From NCBI GenBank assembly GCA_944326695.1, contig CALVEZ010000001.1:109019-173018 (forward strand): a stretch of DNA of 64,000 nucleotides, in the 5' to 3' direction. Both the position numbers and the translations under genes were made by a program. The notes under the pieces were generated by a model. That model did not search any database and was not told where the DNA came from. It saw only the letters and a list, made by a program, of their open reading frames with translations. Shown one piece after another: positions 35,472-44,181 of this stretch (positions are counted from its first letter, which is position 1; every line of letters starts with the position of its first letter). Source of the DNA: Candidatus Bilophila faecipullorum (GTDB taxonomy: Bacteria; Desulfobacterota; Desulfovibrionia; Desulfovibrionales; Desulfovibrionaceae).

Positions 35472-35794
35472 ACATCGATCTCAGCCTGTGCATCGCCGGC
35501 ATGTGCCTTGTGACCCTGCTTCCCCGCGTGCTCCCGGTAACGCTTCTGGCGGGCCGTACGCTCCCTCCCCTGCTTGAGCGCTGGCTGTCTTTCGTACCCG
35601 TTTCGGTGCTGGCCGCGCTGGTCGCCCCGGACCTTCTGCTGTCGCAGGACAGGCTTAACCTGAGCACGGACAATTTTTTTCTCATCGCCGCCGTGCCCAC
35701 GCTGCTCGTAAGCTGGTACAAGAAGGGGAGCCTTTCCGTAGCGCTGGCCGTGGGCATGGGGACGGTGGCCCTCCTGCGCCACTACTGGGTCTAA
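35468..35794 (+). CDS. azlD: AzlD-family small subunit of branched-chain amino-acid exporter
   Basis: A 108-residue membrane protein with three to four helices, starting MNIDLSLCIAGMCLVTLLPR. The conserved TLLPRVLPVTLLAG and WLSFVPVSVLAALVAPDLL segments identify AzlD. Its ATG lies in the ATGA overlap with azlC, so the two are translationally coupled and made in fixed ratio. It terminates at the end of the azl pair; the next gene starts 120 bases on. Confidence 0.9.
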   Translation: MNIDLSLCIAGMCLVTLLPRVLPVTLLAGRTLPPLLERWLSFVPVSVLAALVAPDLLLSQDRLNLSTDNFFLIAAVPTLLVSWYKKGSLSVALAVGMGTVALLRHYWV

Positions 35795-35913
35795 GAGGCC
35801 GGAACCACGCCCTTTCGTCAAGGGAGGCCCCCTTCCATTTGCGCATCGTCCAAAGATTGGCTATGAACAGGAGGCCGGGCTTCCCGGACACAGCCATGAC
35901 GAAGGAGTCCCCC

Positions 35914-36492
35914 ATGCGTGCCCTCTGCAACGTGCTTCTCATCACCCTGCTGCTTTCCCTCACCGGATGCGCCGATCTCGATATCCCCAACCCCTTTGAA
36001 ACCAAAACCTCCGACGGAAGCGAAATCTATTTCGATCAGTTCCCGGACGTGCCCCTGCCCCGGGACATGTCGGTGGACGTTTCGCGCAGCCTTATTTCCG
36101 TGGCGCAGGACGGCACCAAGACCGGCCTCGTTACCGTGGAAGGCCGCGTGGACAAGCCTTCGCTCGCCAACGCCATGATCTCCAACATGCACCGGCAGGG
36201 CTGGAACCTGCGCGGCGCGGTCATCGGCACCAAGACCATACATCTCTATGAGAAGGGCGAACGTTACGCCGTCATCTACTATTACGATCAGACGACCACG
36301 GCCGCGATGGAAATCTGGGTGATGACCCGGCTCGCGGACGGCGTCCTGCCCACCATCGGCGGCTCCACGACGGGCGCGGGCGGCCTCGGCAGCGCGGGCG
36401 GAAGCTCCACCCCCTCCTTTTATCTGACGCCCGACGCCAACGCCTCCGGCTCGTCCGCGGGCGGCGTGCACCAGCAGGGATTGAGCCAATAA
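35914..36492 (+). CDS. Outer-membrane lipoprotein of unknown function, next to coaBC
   Basis: A 192-residue lipoprotein. The signal peptide MRALCNVLLITLLLSLTGC ends at lipidated Cys19; Ala-Asp at +2/+3 does not strictly demand inner-membrane retention. The middle region (about 40-125) includes FDQFPDVPLPRDMSVDVSRS and RQGWNLRGAVIGTKTIHLYE; a DUF-type alpha/beta fold is suggested. The end is Gly/Ser-rich and disordered. I recall similar genes beside coaBC in Desulfovibrio but cannot name the family. GAAGGAG precedes the ATG at 35914. Its TAA overlaps the coaBC ATG by one base (TAATG). Confidence 0.78.
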   Translation: MRALCNVLLITLLLSLTGCADLDIPNPFETKTSDGSEIYFDQFPDVPLPRDMSVDVSRSLISVAQDGTKTGLVTVEGRVDKPSLANAMISNMHRQGWNLRGAVIGTKTIHLYEKGERYAVIYYYDQTTTAAMEIWVMTRLADGVLPTIGGSTTGAGGLGSAGGSSTPSFYLTPDANASGSSAGGVHQQGLSQ

Positions 36493-37715
36493 TGGACGCG
36501 CATCTCGCCTTTCGGACGGAAGGCTGGAAGGGAAAACGCCTGCACCTCGGCGTATGCGGTTCGGTGGCCGCCTATCGCGCCCTTGATCTCGTGCGCCAGT
36601 GGCAGGACGCGGGCCTTTCCGTAAGCGCCACGCTGACGCCTGCCGCGCAAAAGTTCGTGACCCCGCTGACCTTCGCCGCGCTCGGCGCGTCGCCGGTCTA
36701 CACCGCGCCTTTCGACGATGCGCAGGCCCCCACGCCCTTCGCCCATCTTGAGCCGGGGCAGGTCGCGCAGGCCCTCGTCATCGCCCCGGCCTCCGCCGCC
36801 ACCATCGCGCGGCTGGCGCAGGGGCAGGCGGATGAACTGCTGGCCTGCCAAGCCCTTGCCTTCCGGGGCACGCCGGTCATTGCGCCCGCCATGAATCCGG
36901 CCATGTGGAGCCACCCGGCGACGCAGGCCAATATCGGCCTGCTGCGTTCGCGCGGCTGTGCTGTAGTGGAACCGGGATGCGGGCGAACGGCCTGCGGCGA
37001 CGAGGGGCAGGGGCGGCTGGCTGATCTGCGCGAAATTTATCTGGCCGGCCTGCGCGCCCTCGCCCCGCAAGACATGGCGGGCACGCGCGTCATGGTCACC
37101 CTCGGCCCCACCCGCGAGCACTGGGACGGCCTGCGCTTCTGGACCAACCCCTCCACCGGGACGATGGGCGCGGCGGTGGCCGTGGCCGCATGGCTGCGCG
37201 GCGCGCGCGTCGAGGCCGTCTGCGGTCCGGGGACGCCGTGGCTGCCCGCCGGGATTACCCGGCACAACGTCGTATCAGCCCGCCAGATGCTGGAAGCGGC
37301 CTCCTCGGTCTGGCCTTTGTGCGACGCGGGCGTCTTCACGGCGGCGGTGGCCGACTTCTCGCCCGTTCCGCCCGCCGACGCCGCACGCAAATTCAAGAAA
37401 AGCGACGCCCCGGACGGCTTCGACGTCCATTTTGCGCCCAATCCGGACATCCTCAAAACCTTGGCCACGAGCCGCCGCCCGGATCAGAAGGTGGCGGGTT
37501 TCGCCGCCGAATCGCAGGGCCTTGAGGATTCCGTGCGTGGCAAGCTCGTCTCCAAAAAAGCCGATCTCGTGGTCGGCAACCTTCTTCAGGACGGTTTCGG
37601 CACCGCCGACAATACGGTTTTCGTGGCCGACGCCTCGGGCCGCGAGGAACGCTGGACGCGCCTGTCCAAGACCGACGTGGCGTGGAGGCTGCTTTCGTGG
37701 CTCCTGTCCCGCTGA
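36492..37715 (+). CDS. coaBC: Bifunctional phosphopantothenoylcysteine decarboxylase / phosphopantothenate-cysteine ligase
   Basis: Two consecutive steps of coenzyme A synthesis in 407 residues. The N-terminal flavoprotein CoaC half (about 10-190): LGVCGSVAAYRALDLVRQWQ, LVIAPASAATIARLAQGQAD, PAMNPAMW and the cysteine of CGDEGQGRLAD. The C-terminal CoaB half (about 195-400): VMVTLGPTREHWDGLRFWTN, NPSTGTMGAAVA, AVADFSPVPPADAARKFKK and AGFAAES. It starts inside the stop codon of the lipoprotein gene, and the following gene starts 19 bases before its own stop, so three genes are tightly coupled. It uses the pantothenate made through panB and panC. Confidence 0.94.
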   Translation: MDAHLAFRTEGWKGKRLHLGVCGSVAAYRALDLVRQWQDAGLSVSATLTPAAQKFVTPLTFAALGASPVYTAPFDDAQAPTPFAHLEPGQVAQALVIAPASAATIARLAQGQADELLACQALAFRGTPVIAPAMNPAMWSHPATQANIGLLRSRGCAVVEPGCGRTACGDEGQGRLADLREIYLAGLRALAPQDMAGTRVMVTLGPTREHWDGLRFWTNPSTGTMGAAVAVAAWLRGARVEAVCGPGTPWLPAGITRHNVVSARQMLEAASSVWPLCDAGVFTAAVADFSPVPPADAARKFKKSDAPDGFDVHFAPNPDILKTLATSRRPDQKVAGFAAESQGLEDSVRGKLVSKKADLVVGNLLQDGFGTADNTVFVADASGREERWTRLSKTDVAWRLLSWLLSR

Positions 37716-38515
37716 ACATTTCCCCTGCCCTGCGCCCGTGGCGTCAGGCCGGGATTACCCATCTGCTCCTTGACGACGAGGTCAGGGAACGTCTGTTGAC
37801 GCGACCCGCCCTCGAAGCAGCCGCGCCCGATCCAGCCGCCCCGCCCGCCCGCACCCGCACGGAAGCGCCCCGCCCCGGCCGCCCGGCCCAGCCCGGCCCG
37901 GCGAGCGCGCCGCCCGGCCCTCCGGCCACGAGAGGCGCGGCGCAAGCTCCCGCCGTTCCCGGGATGCCCGCGCAGGCCCCGCAGGACGGCGACGTTTCCC
38001 CCACGTCCGCCCGGCCCGAAAGGACGCCCCGCCCTCGCCCCGATGTCCTGCCTCCCGAGCAATGGCCGGCCTACTGGCGCGAGCTGTTCCAGAAAACGCC
38101 GCGCAAGCCCTCGGTGGTGTGGACCTATCCCTCGCTGAGCCGCGACCTCGGCGGGGCTGCGGACGACGCACACCGCGATTTTCTGCGGCGTCTGCTCGGG
38201 GACATGGGGCTTCCGAAAGGGAGCCACGCCTTCTGGCCGCTTAACCGCTATCCCTACGGCGAAGAGGAATCCGAGGCCACCGTGGACGCCCGCCTCTTCC
38301 TGAGCGGCGTGGACGCCCTCGGCCCGGACAGCGTCATCCTGATGTGCGGGGAGGTTCCGCCGGAACTGGGCCTTGCCGACCTGCGGCCGCTCCTTCCCTG
38401 CATCGTGCACGGGCGGCGTTTCGTCGTCACCCCCCACGTCGACGTGCTGATCCGCGAACGGCAACGCTACGCGCAGCTCATCACGTTCCTGAAGGCGCTT
38501 TTCGCGGGAAGGTAG
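37697..38515 (+). CDS. Conserved-type hypothetical protein with Pro/Ala-rich linker
   Basis: A cytoplasmic protein of 272 residues if started at GTG 37697, which has GGAGG nine bases upstream; this overlaps coaBC by 19 bases. A short N-terminal motif (ISPALRPWRQAGITHLLLDD, about 7-26) is joined by about 75 residues of Pro/Ala/Arg-rich linker to a folded C-terminal part (about 115-270) with WPAYWRELFQKTPRKPSVVW, GLPKGSHAFWPLNRYP and VILMCGEVPPELGL. I do not recognise the family, though its place after coaBC suggests a conserved neighbourhood. The C-terminal half looks like an alpha/beta domain, maybe a uracil-DNA-glycosylase-like fold, which is only a guess. Confidence 0.72.
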   Translation: MAPVPLNISPALRPWRQAGITHLLLDDEVRERLLTRPALEAAAPDPAAPPARTRTEAPRPGRPAQPGPASAPPGPPATRGAAQAPAVPGMPAQAPQDGDVSPTSARPERTPRPRPDVLPPEQWPAYWRELFQKTPRKPSVVWTYPSLSRDLGGAADDAHRDFLRRLLGDMGLPKGSHAFWPLNRYPYGEEESEATVDARLFLSGVDALGPDSVILMCGEVPPELGLADLRPLLPCIVHGRRFVVTPHVDVLIRERQRYAQLITFLKALFAGR

Positions 38516-38763
38516 CGAGGTAAAACGATACCCGGGCTCCCGTCCCTACGGCCCACGGGAGGAACTCGCGGCATCGGGGAGCGCCACGCCCGCCCCACAG
38601 GACAGGCCCCCGTGCCGTTTCTCTTTCTTATGGAGGAGCCGGACGCCCTCCTCGGATTCCGCAAGGTCCGGAACATGTCCCGTCGCGGCGAGGATGTCCG
38701 CCCCCCCAAGGCCGGGCAGCGTCCGCCTTATCAAGCCAATCACCAAGCAAACGAGGTTTCTCC

Positions 38764-39771
38764 ATGCACGTTCTCGTCACTGGCGCAGCCGGATTCATCG
38801 GCTTTCATCTTTCCAAACGCCTGCTTGCCGAGGGTCACACGGTCGTGGGCCTCGACAGCCTCAATGACTATTACTCCGTACAGCTCAAAAAGGATCGGCT
38901 GGCGCAACTGCTGCCCCTGTCCGGCTTCACCTTCGAACACGCGGACCTTGCCGACGACGCCGCGCTGGAGGCCATTTTCGCCCGCAACGCCTTTTCCCAT
39001 GTGGTGAATCTCGCGGCGCAGGCGGGCGTGCGCTACAGCCTGATCAATCCCAAGAGCTATGTGCAGTCAAACCTTGTAGGCTTCGGCAACCTGCTGGAAT
39101 GCTGCCGCCACGGGAAGGTGGAGCATCTGGTCTTCGCCTCCTCAAGCTCGGTCTACGGGATGAACACATCCATGCCCTTCTCGGTGCGCGACAACGTAGA
39201 CCATCCCGTGAGCCTCTACGCCGCCTCCAAAAAGGCCAACGAACTCATGGCCCACACCTACAGCCATCTCTACCGGCTTCCCGCCACGGGCCTGCGTTTC
39301 TTCACCGTCTACGGGCCGTGGGGCCGCCCGGACATGGCCCTCTACCTGTTCACCAGAGCCATCCTCGCCGGAGACCCCATCAACGTCTTCAACGAAGGTC
39401 GGATGCGCCGCGATTTCACGTACATCGACGACATCGTGGAAGGCGTCATGCGGGTGATGGCGCGCATCCCCGAGCCCGATCCCCACTGGGACAGCGCCCA
39501 TCCCAACCCGTCCACCAGCACCGCGCCGTGGCGCATCTACAACATCGGCAACAACAATACCGTGGAACTCGGCACCTTCATCGACACGCTGGAAGCCGCC
39601 CTCGGCAAGAAGGCCGTGCGCAACCTCATGCCCATGCAGCCCGGCGACGTAGAGGCGACATGGGCCGACGTTTCCGACCTCATCGAAGACACGGGCTTCC
39701 GGCCCCGGACGAGCGTCGAATACGGCGTCGGTGAATTCGTCAAGTGGTACCGCAGCTATTACGGAGCCTAG
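38764..39771 (+). CDS. UDP-glucuronate 4-epimerase-like SDR protein
   Basis: NAD-dependent epimerase of 335 residues, probably converting UDP-glucuronate to UDP-galacturonate for capsule or LPS. VLVTGAAGFIGFHLSKRLL opens the Rossmann fold, and LDSLNDYYSVQLKKDRL, NLAAQAGVRYSL, SSSSVYG and catalytic YAASKKANE follow. FFTVYGPWGRPDMALYLFTR is specific to this subgroup (LspL/Cap1J). GAGG precedes the ATG by about nine bases. The 248-base gap upstream shows no gene. No other polysaccharide gene is adjacent. Confidence 0.9.
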   Translation: MHVLVTGAAGFIGFHLSKRLLAEGHTVVGLDSLNDYYSVQLKKDRLAQLLPLSGFTFEHADLADDAALEAIFARNAFSHVVNLAAQAGVRYSLINPKSYVQSNLVGFGNLLECCRHGKVEHLVFASSSSVYGMNTSMPFSVRDNVDHPVSLYAASKKANELMAHTYSHLYRLPATGLRFFTVYGPWGRPDMALYLFTRAILAGDPINVFNEGRMRRDFTYIDDIVEGVMRVMARIPEPDPHWDSAHPNPSTSTAPWRIYNIGNNNTVELGTFIDTLEAALGKKAVRNLMPMQPGDVEATWADVSDLIEDTGFRPRTSVEYGVGEFVKWYRSYYGA

Positions 39772-39986
39772 TCATCCCTCTTGGAGGGAAGGCCCGCCAC
39801 AAGCCGCATTTTCCTCAAGGAAAAGGCAGGAAAGGCCCGGCGACGGGGTATTGAGCCACCATGTTTCCCTGGGATTGAGCCAAGGGACAAAAGCCGCCCG
39901 GCGGCAGGCGGCAGAGGGGCAGCCCATCACGGCCTTCCCATAAGACGGCCCGACTGAACGCACGCAAACGAAAAGCGGAACACGCC

Positions 39987-40029
39987 AAAACAAAGGGGAG
40001 GAGAAGGGCATGACGCCCGGCTCCTCCCC
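39987..40029 (-). terminator. Terminator after the DUF2333 gene, minus strand
   Basis: GGGGAGGAG and CTCCTCCCC pair, with an inner GGGC/GCCC stem. On the minus strand TTTGTTTTGG follows. It lies 45 bases beyond the DUF2333 stop; the rest of the 302-base gap from 39772 to 40073 shows only a duplicated ATTGAGCCA. Confidence 0.7.
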
Positions 40030-40073
40030 TGCCTTTCCGGGCGGCCCCGGTCAGGACGGCAAGACCTTGGATG

Positions 40074-40991
40074 TTAAATGCGGATGCTGTTCCTGATGTC
40101 TTCCAGACGGTTCTTGGCGAAGAGCACGTAGGAGATGATCAGTTCCCCGGAATTGAGCTTCGAAGTGATGTACATGGGATCGTAGCTGCAGATGCGGTTC
40201 ATGTAGTCCAGAGCGGCCGCCATGTTGTTGGCGTTGCCCTTTTCCCGGATTTCCGGATAAAGCTGATAGAGCGCGTTGACGAAGTCGCGCACGACCAGCA
40301 CGATGCCCTGCACTTCGTAAATGCGGTTGTCGAGCGTGTAGAAGGGCTGCTCCTGCGTGTTCTGGAGCAGGCCAAGCGCGTAACCGAGCAAATCCTCCCC
40401 GATGACCAGATCGAAAGAGGCGTAGAGATCATCCGTCCGGCAGTTGTAGACCGCCGTCCCCTTGTCAAGCTGGGCCTTGTACTGCTCAATGAGCTTCAAC
40501 CCCTTCTTATAGGACGACTCGGCGGAGGGGAAAAGGAAGCTGCGGGGATCGATGGCGAAATTGTTCAGCCGCGCCTTGTAAAGCAGCTCGTTTTCCCGGT
40601 CGTTGGTGCCGAGCTTGGCGATGGTCATGGAATAGAGGTCCATGAGCACCTTGGTGGCGTGGTAGACGCCGTATTGCCGATAGGCCCGATTGTCCAGCAC
40701 GAAACGGTTGAACAGGATGTCGTTGATGCTCCAGCCGAAAGTAGAGTTAAGCTCATAACGCATCTGGTGCGTGAGCGCGTCCACAAGCGCCTTGCCCTTG
40801 CCGTTTTCGTCCAGTGTGGACACGTCGGCTATGGGGGCGGGTTCCGGGAACTGCGTCCGGTCGATCATCGAATACAGATGCTGGCTGCCCCAGACGAGCA
40901 GGAGCAGGCCGAAGAAAAGGCACACCTGCACCAGGAGCGTCTTGAGCACGATCTTCAATTTCTCTATAAAACCGAATTGGGGAAGTTTCAC
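40074..40991 (-). CDS. DUF2333 family membrane-anchored protein
   Basis: A 305-residue protein with one N-terminal membrane helix (about 16-38, LLVQVCLFFGLLLLVWGSQ) and a large, probably periplasmic domain. MRYELNSTFGWSINDILFNR and the NLQLGVYHATKVLM-like segment (QYGVYHATKVLMDLYSMTIAKLG reduced) fit DUF2333, a family of unknown function widespread in gamma- and deltaproteobacteria. The ATG at 40991 opens directly on MKLPQFGFIEKL. It is monocistronic, ended by a terminator. Confidence 0.85.
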   Translation of the reverse strand: MKLPQFGFIEKLKIVLKTLLVQVCLFFGLLLLVWGSQHLYSMIDRTQFPEPAPIADVSTLDENGKGKALVDALTHQMRYELNSTFGWSINDILFNRFVLDNRAYRQYGVYHATKVLMDLYSMTIAKLGTNDRENELLYKARLNNFAIDPRSFLFPSAESSYKKGLKLIEQYKAQLDKGTAVYNCRTDDLYASFDLVIGEDLLGYALGLLQNTQEQPFYTLDNRIYEVQGIVLVVRDFVNALYQLYPEIREKGNANNMAAALDYMNRICSYDPMYITSKLNSGELIISYVLFAKNRLEDIRNSIRI

Positions 40992-41259
40992 GCGACACCT
41001 CGTCTCGCTGCGTTGTTACAGGAAGGGGGCCGCGCGGCACGCGGCTTTTTCCAATACTAAGACCGTCGCGCCCAAAGACAATGGGCGGCTCCCCAGCCGG
41101 GGCCCGAAAAGGCGGGATTCCCCGGAGCGCGGCGGAACGCGCGGAAATTCCGAAACCTCGCGTCCGCGCCCCGTTCAGCGTTTTCCCGGCCCGGAGTGGC
41201 CGAAAAAAACGCCACCCTCTCCGTGCGCCTGCCCCGCCGCGAGACAGCCGCATCCATGC

Positions 41260-42432
41260 TCAACAGGCGGGAATGCGATCAACGGCCTCGGTAAGCAGGA
41301 ATTCGCCTTTTTCGATCCACGCCTTGAGGGTATCCGCGATTTCCAGCGAAATGACGTGGCTCGTCAGGGGCACGGAGGGCACCTTGCGGCCCTGAATCTC
41401 CACTTCGCCGGAGAGCAGGTCCGCAAAACGCACGTGCTGGATCACGCGGGGGAGACCGTTCGGGTAGTCGTAGCCGTAATCCTTGACCGGCATGAGGATG
41501 TCGGCGTTGGACACGCCCGTGAAGGCGGCCATCTCTTCATTCAAGATGGGAATGGGAATCCCCACGCCCACGGCCAGCGAAACACCGTAGCCCGTCAGCG
41601 AGAGGCCGCGCAGGTAACGCTGTTTCATGCCTTTGAGATCGCCGCGCACCATGAGCGTACCGGAACCGCTCAGGGGCAACCCCTTCTCGGTGCGCTTGGG
41701 TGAAGGATCGTGCTGCGTGCCCGCGCCGATGACGTAGCCCTGCCCGCCGCCGAGGAAAATGCGCGTGCCCGTCCCGATGGTGCGGAACAGCGGATCATTG
41801 AACAGCGGCGAGAGGCTCCCCGCCGTGGCGAAATTGACGTTGCGCATCTCGGGCTTGAGCGGCCCCATATAGGTATAGACGGTACGGTTGGTGCGGTTCA
41901 CCGCGGCGTTGTAGTTCTGGTAGCAGTTGCGCGGATTGAGAAGCTGCGCGCAGGGCAGATCGGCCAGCGTAACCGTGCGGTCGAGGCTGCGGCGGGGATA
42001 GCAGTCCGTACCGTAGGATGTGGCCCGCAGGCGCACGGAACGCCCGGCCACGAGGTCCTCAATGACGTGCGCGCCGCCGTACTTGAACTGCCCGGGATAG
42101 ACCTTGTTCTGGGGATCGTCCTCGGGAAGCTCGGTCGCGCCGAGATAGGCGTCCACGGCGGCCAGCCCCGCATAGGCGGGAACGTCGTTCATCCACACGC
42201 GGGTGGTGCGGATTTTCGGCGGCTCGGGCTGGCCGATGTTGAAGAGCAGACCGGAGGAGCACATGGGCGAAAAGGTGCCCGTGGTGACGACGTCCACTTC
42301 CCGGGCGGCCTGTTCCGGGCCCATGCGCCGGACGGCTTCGGTCATTTCCTCGGCGTTGAGGACGACCGCCTGCCCCTTTTTGATGCGCTCGTTGATTTCC
42401 GCGATGGTCTTGATAACTTTATGAGAAGACAC
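41260..42432 (-). CDS. DUF39/HcyBio homocysteine-biosynthesis protein
   Basis: Aspartate-semialdehyde sulfurtransferase family protein of 390 residues, implicated with a NIL-ferredoxin partner in making homocysteine directly from aspartate semialdehyde and sulfide in methanogens and sulfate reducers. The GTG at 42432 with AAGGAAGG just upstream is the likely start; no ATG lies near. GTFSPMCSSG (Cys58) and SYGTDCYPRR (Cys144) probably correspond to the two essential cysteines known in the archaeal MA1821. GSGTLMVRGDLKGMKQRYLRG is also family-typical. The C-terminal CBS domains of archaeal homologues are absent. The ferredoxin partner is not in the window. Confidence 0.88.
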   Translation of the reverse strand: MSSHKVIKTIAEINERIKKGQAVVLNAEEMTEAVRRMGPEQAAREVDVVTTGTFSPMCSSGLLFNIGQPEPPKIRTTRVWMNDVPAYAGLAAVDAYLGATELPEDDPQNKVYPGQFKYGGAHVIEDLVAGRSVRLRATSYGTDCYPRRSLDRTVTLADLPCAQLLNPRNCYQNYNAAVNRTNRTVYTYMGPLKPEMRNVNFATAGSLSPLFNDPLFRTIGTGTRIFLGGGQGYVIGAGTQHDPSPKRTEKGLPLSGSGTLMVRGDLKGMKQRYLRGLSLTGYGVSLAVGVGIPIPILNEEMAAFTGVSNADILMPVKDYGYDYPNGLPRVIQHVRFADLLSGEVEIQGRKVPSVPLTSHVISLEIADTLKAWIEKGEFLLTEAVDRIPAC

Positions 42433-42659
42433 GATATCCTTCCTTGGCGGCGGGTTGGGCCCTCGAACGGCTCGGGGGCGGCCTCCTGTTCTTAGCACAA
42501 GCCCCCACGCCAGTCCATGACCCGCCGGGAAGGCCCCCGTTTTGCCTGTCGTTTCGCCGGAAAAGCGCGCCTCGGCTTCTTGGCGGGCGGCACGCCTTTA
42601 TGTTACCACCTGCGCTGAAACGCGACGCCGCACCACGGCGGCACACCAAGGGAGCTCCC

Positions 42660-43664
42660 ATGAACCTCTCCAAATACGACTATACGGAACGCAAGGCCCG
42701 TGAAACCGAAGAGGCGGCCAAGACGAGCCGGACGGACAAGCCGGAAGCCGCCCCCTCCGCCCCGGCTGCGGAAGGCCCCACGCTTTTCGGCCGCCGCTTC
42801 TCGGAAAAGGAGCAAAAGTCCCTCTTCCTTTATCTCATCATCGGCATCGTGCTGGCGGAACTGGCAGTCACCGTGGGGGCCATCGTCATCAGCATCACCA
42901 ACGCCCAGCCCTCCTCCACGGGCGTGCCCCACTTCCGCTTCCCGTGGCTCGGCTACCTTGTGGCCGTGGTCATGGTACCCGTACTGGCCATGCTGCTGGT
43001 CAACCTCGTGAGCCTCGGCTTTTCGCGGGACGCGCGCGGCGGCGAGGCCGACCTCGAAGGCGTGCCGCAGCGCCTGCAAACCTTTTACGCGCTGGTGCGG
43101 GGCGCGCCCACGGTCATTCTTTTCGCGGGCTTCGTACTCATGGGCGCGGCCATCTACTATCTTGACGGGGTCATGGCCCTGCTGCTGAAACTCGGGGAAC
43201 ATTTCCATCTGGTGGCCATCTGGATCGTCGGCGGCTTTGCGGCGGCGTGGACCGTCAGCTACGTCGTGCGGGCGTGGATGCACTACAAGACGCGCCAGAT
43301 GGAAGCGGAATACGCCTTCCGCCATGAGGTGCTCGAACGCACGGGTATGGTCATTCTGGACACCAAATATGCGCCCACGACCGACCTGCGGATGCTCCCC
43401 TCCGTCCCCGGCGCGCCCGGCGGCCCGTCCGAGGCGCCCGCGCTGGACGTGACGGCCGCCCTGCCCGCCTCAGCGGGAAGCTCGCCGGAAGAGCCCGCGC
43501 CCACGTCCGGGGACGAGACCGCAGCCCTGCCCGAGGAGACATCCGAGCCCGTATCCCGCAACGCATCGGGGGAAAGCTCCTCCACTCCGAACGAAAAAAG
43601 CGAAACGGAGGAGGCCGCCCTTTCTTCCCCGGAAGGAAAAAGCCGCCAGCCTCAGCCCTCCTGA
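42660..43664 (+). CDS. Membrane protein with four predicted helices and acidic tail
   Basis: A 334-residue protein of unknown family. A charged N-terminal part (1-50, Lys/Glu/Ala-rich) precedes helices at about 56-78 (FLYLIIGIVLAELAVTVGAI), 97-118 (LGYLVAVVMVPVLAMLLVNL), 148-170 and 183-203. The C-terminal 100 residues are Pro/Glu/Ser-rich, probably disordered. GGGAG precedes the ATG at 42660. It is divergent from the DUF39 gene across 227 bases. The first member of a spaced repeat pair begins at its stop codon. Confidence 0.75.
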   Translation: MNLSKYDYTERKARETEEAAKTSRTDKPEAAPSAPAAEGPTLFGRRFSEKEQKSLFLYLIIGIVLAELAVTVGAIVISITNAQPSSTGVPHFRFPWLGYLVAVVMVPVLAMLLVNLVSLGFSRDARGGEADLEGVPQRLQTFYALVRGAPTVILFAGFVLMGAAIYYLDGVMALLLKLGEHFHLVAIWIVGGFAAAWTVSYVVRAWMHYKTRQMEAEYAFRHEVLERTGMVILDTKYAPTTDLRMLPSVPGAPGGPSEAPALDVTAALPASAGSSPEEPAPTSGDETAALPEETSEPVSRNASGESSSTPNEKSETEEAALSSPEGKSRQPQPS

Positions 43665-43742
43665 AAGGACGCCAGCGTAAAGCCATTCCCCTCCCCGTGT
43701 TGGAGCCTCCCGGCCTAATCTGAAAGGATGCCCGCGCAAAGC
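43661..43742. repeat. Pair of 23-base repeats 59 bases apart
   Basis: CTGAAAGGACGCCAGCGTAA followed by AGC (43661-43683) recurs as CTGAAAGGATGCCCGCGCAA plus AGC (43720-43742), with 20 of 23 identical. The first copy covers the stop codon of the membrane-protein gene. The rest of 43743-44045 has no recognised feature. Confidence 0.55.
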
Positions 43743-44045
43743 GCTTGTTTCCAAGCGATCAAGACGCGGGGGAAAAGGGCGAAGGTCGAACGGCAGACCG
43801 CCATGTCTTTTTCTCCTCCGGCGCGGCCTAGAGAAAAAACGGCTGTGCGGTTGGCGGCTTCATGAGGAATCAGTCCCAAGGCGGTCCGCATAGCCGTCAC
43901 GTGCGGGCCGCCTGCCGAGAGGCCCCCGCAGCGCCTCTTTCGCCATAACCACCAAGCCACCGCGTCATGAAAGCTGAAACCGGCCAGTCGGGTTCTTCTC
44001 CCTCGGGACCGCTTCGGGACGGCGGAAACGCCGTTTGCCCATATA

Positions 44046-44082
44046 TGAAAAGCCCTCCCGGGACTGCACGGGAAGGCTTTTC
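44046..44082 (-). terminator. Terminator of nrfHA
   Basis: TGAAAAGCC and GGCTTTTCA arms with an inner TCCCG/CGGGA stem form a bidirectional hairpin. On the minus strand GCTTTTCATAT follows, 100 bases past the nrfA stop. Confidence 0.7.
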
Positions 44083-44117
44083 ATGCGGAGTGGAAGTAAG
44101 GATGGGTTTGTTTTTCC

Positions 44118-44154
44118 CTTCCCTCCGGCCACAGAACCGGAGGGAAGTTTTTTT
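44118..44154 (+). terminator. Plus-strand intrinsic terminator
   Basis: CTTCCCTCCGG and CCGGAGGGAAG pair around an eight-base loop, followed by seven T residues. It blocks plus-strand transcripts from entering nrfA antisense. Confidence 0.8.
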
Positions 44155-44181
44155 ACGGAAGGCGGCTTCCCGCCCTTGGGC

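Noticed and set aside
36492..37715. 399-codon and shorter shadow frames on both strands of coaBC
   Set aside because: Overlapped by the intact CoaC and CoaB motifs in the plus frame.
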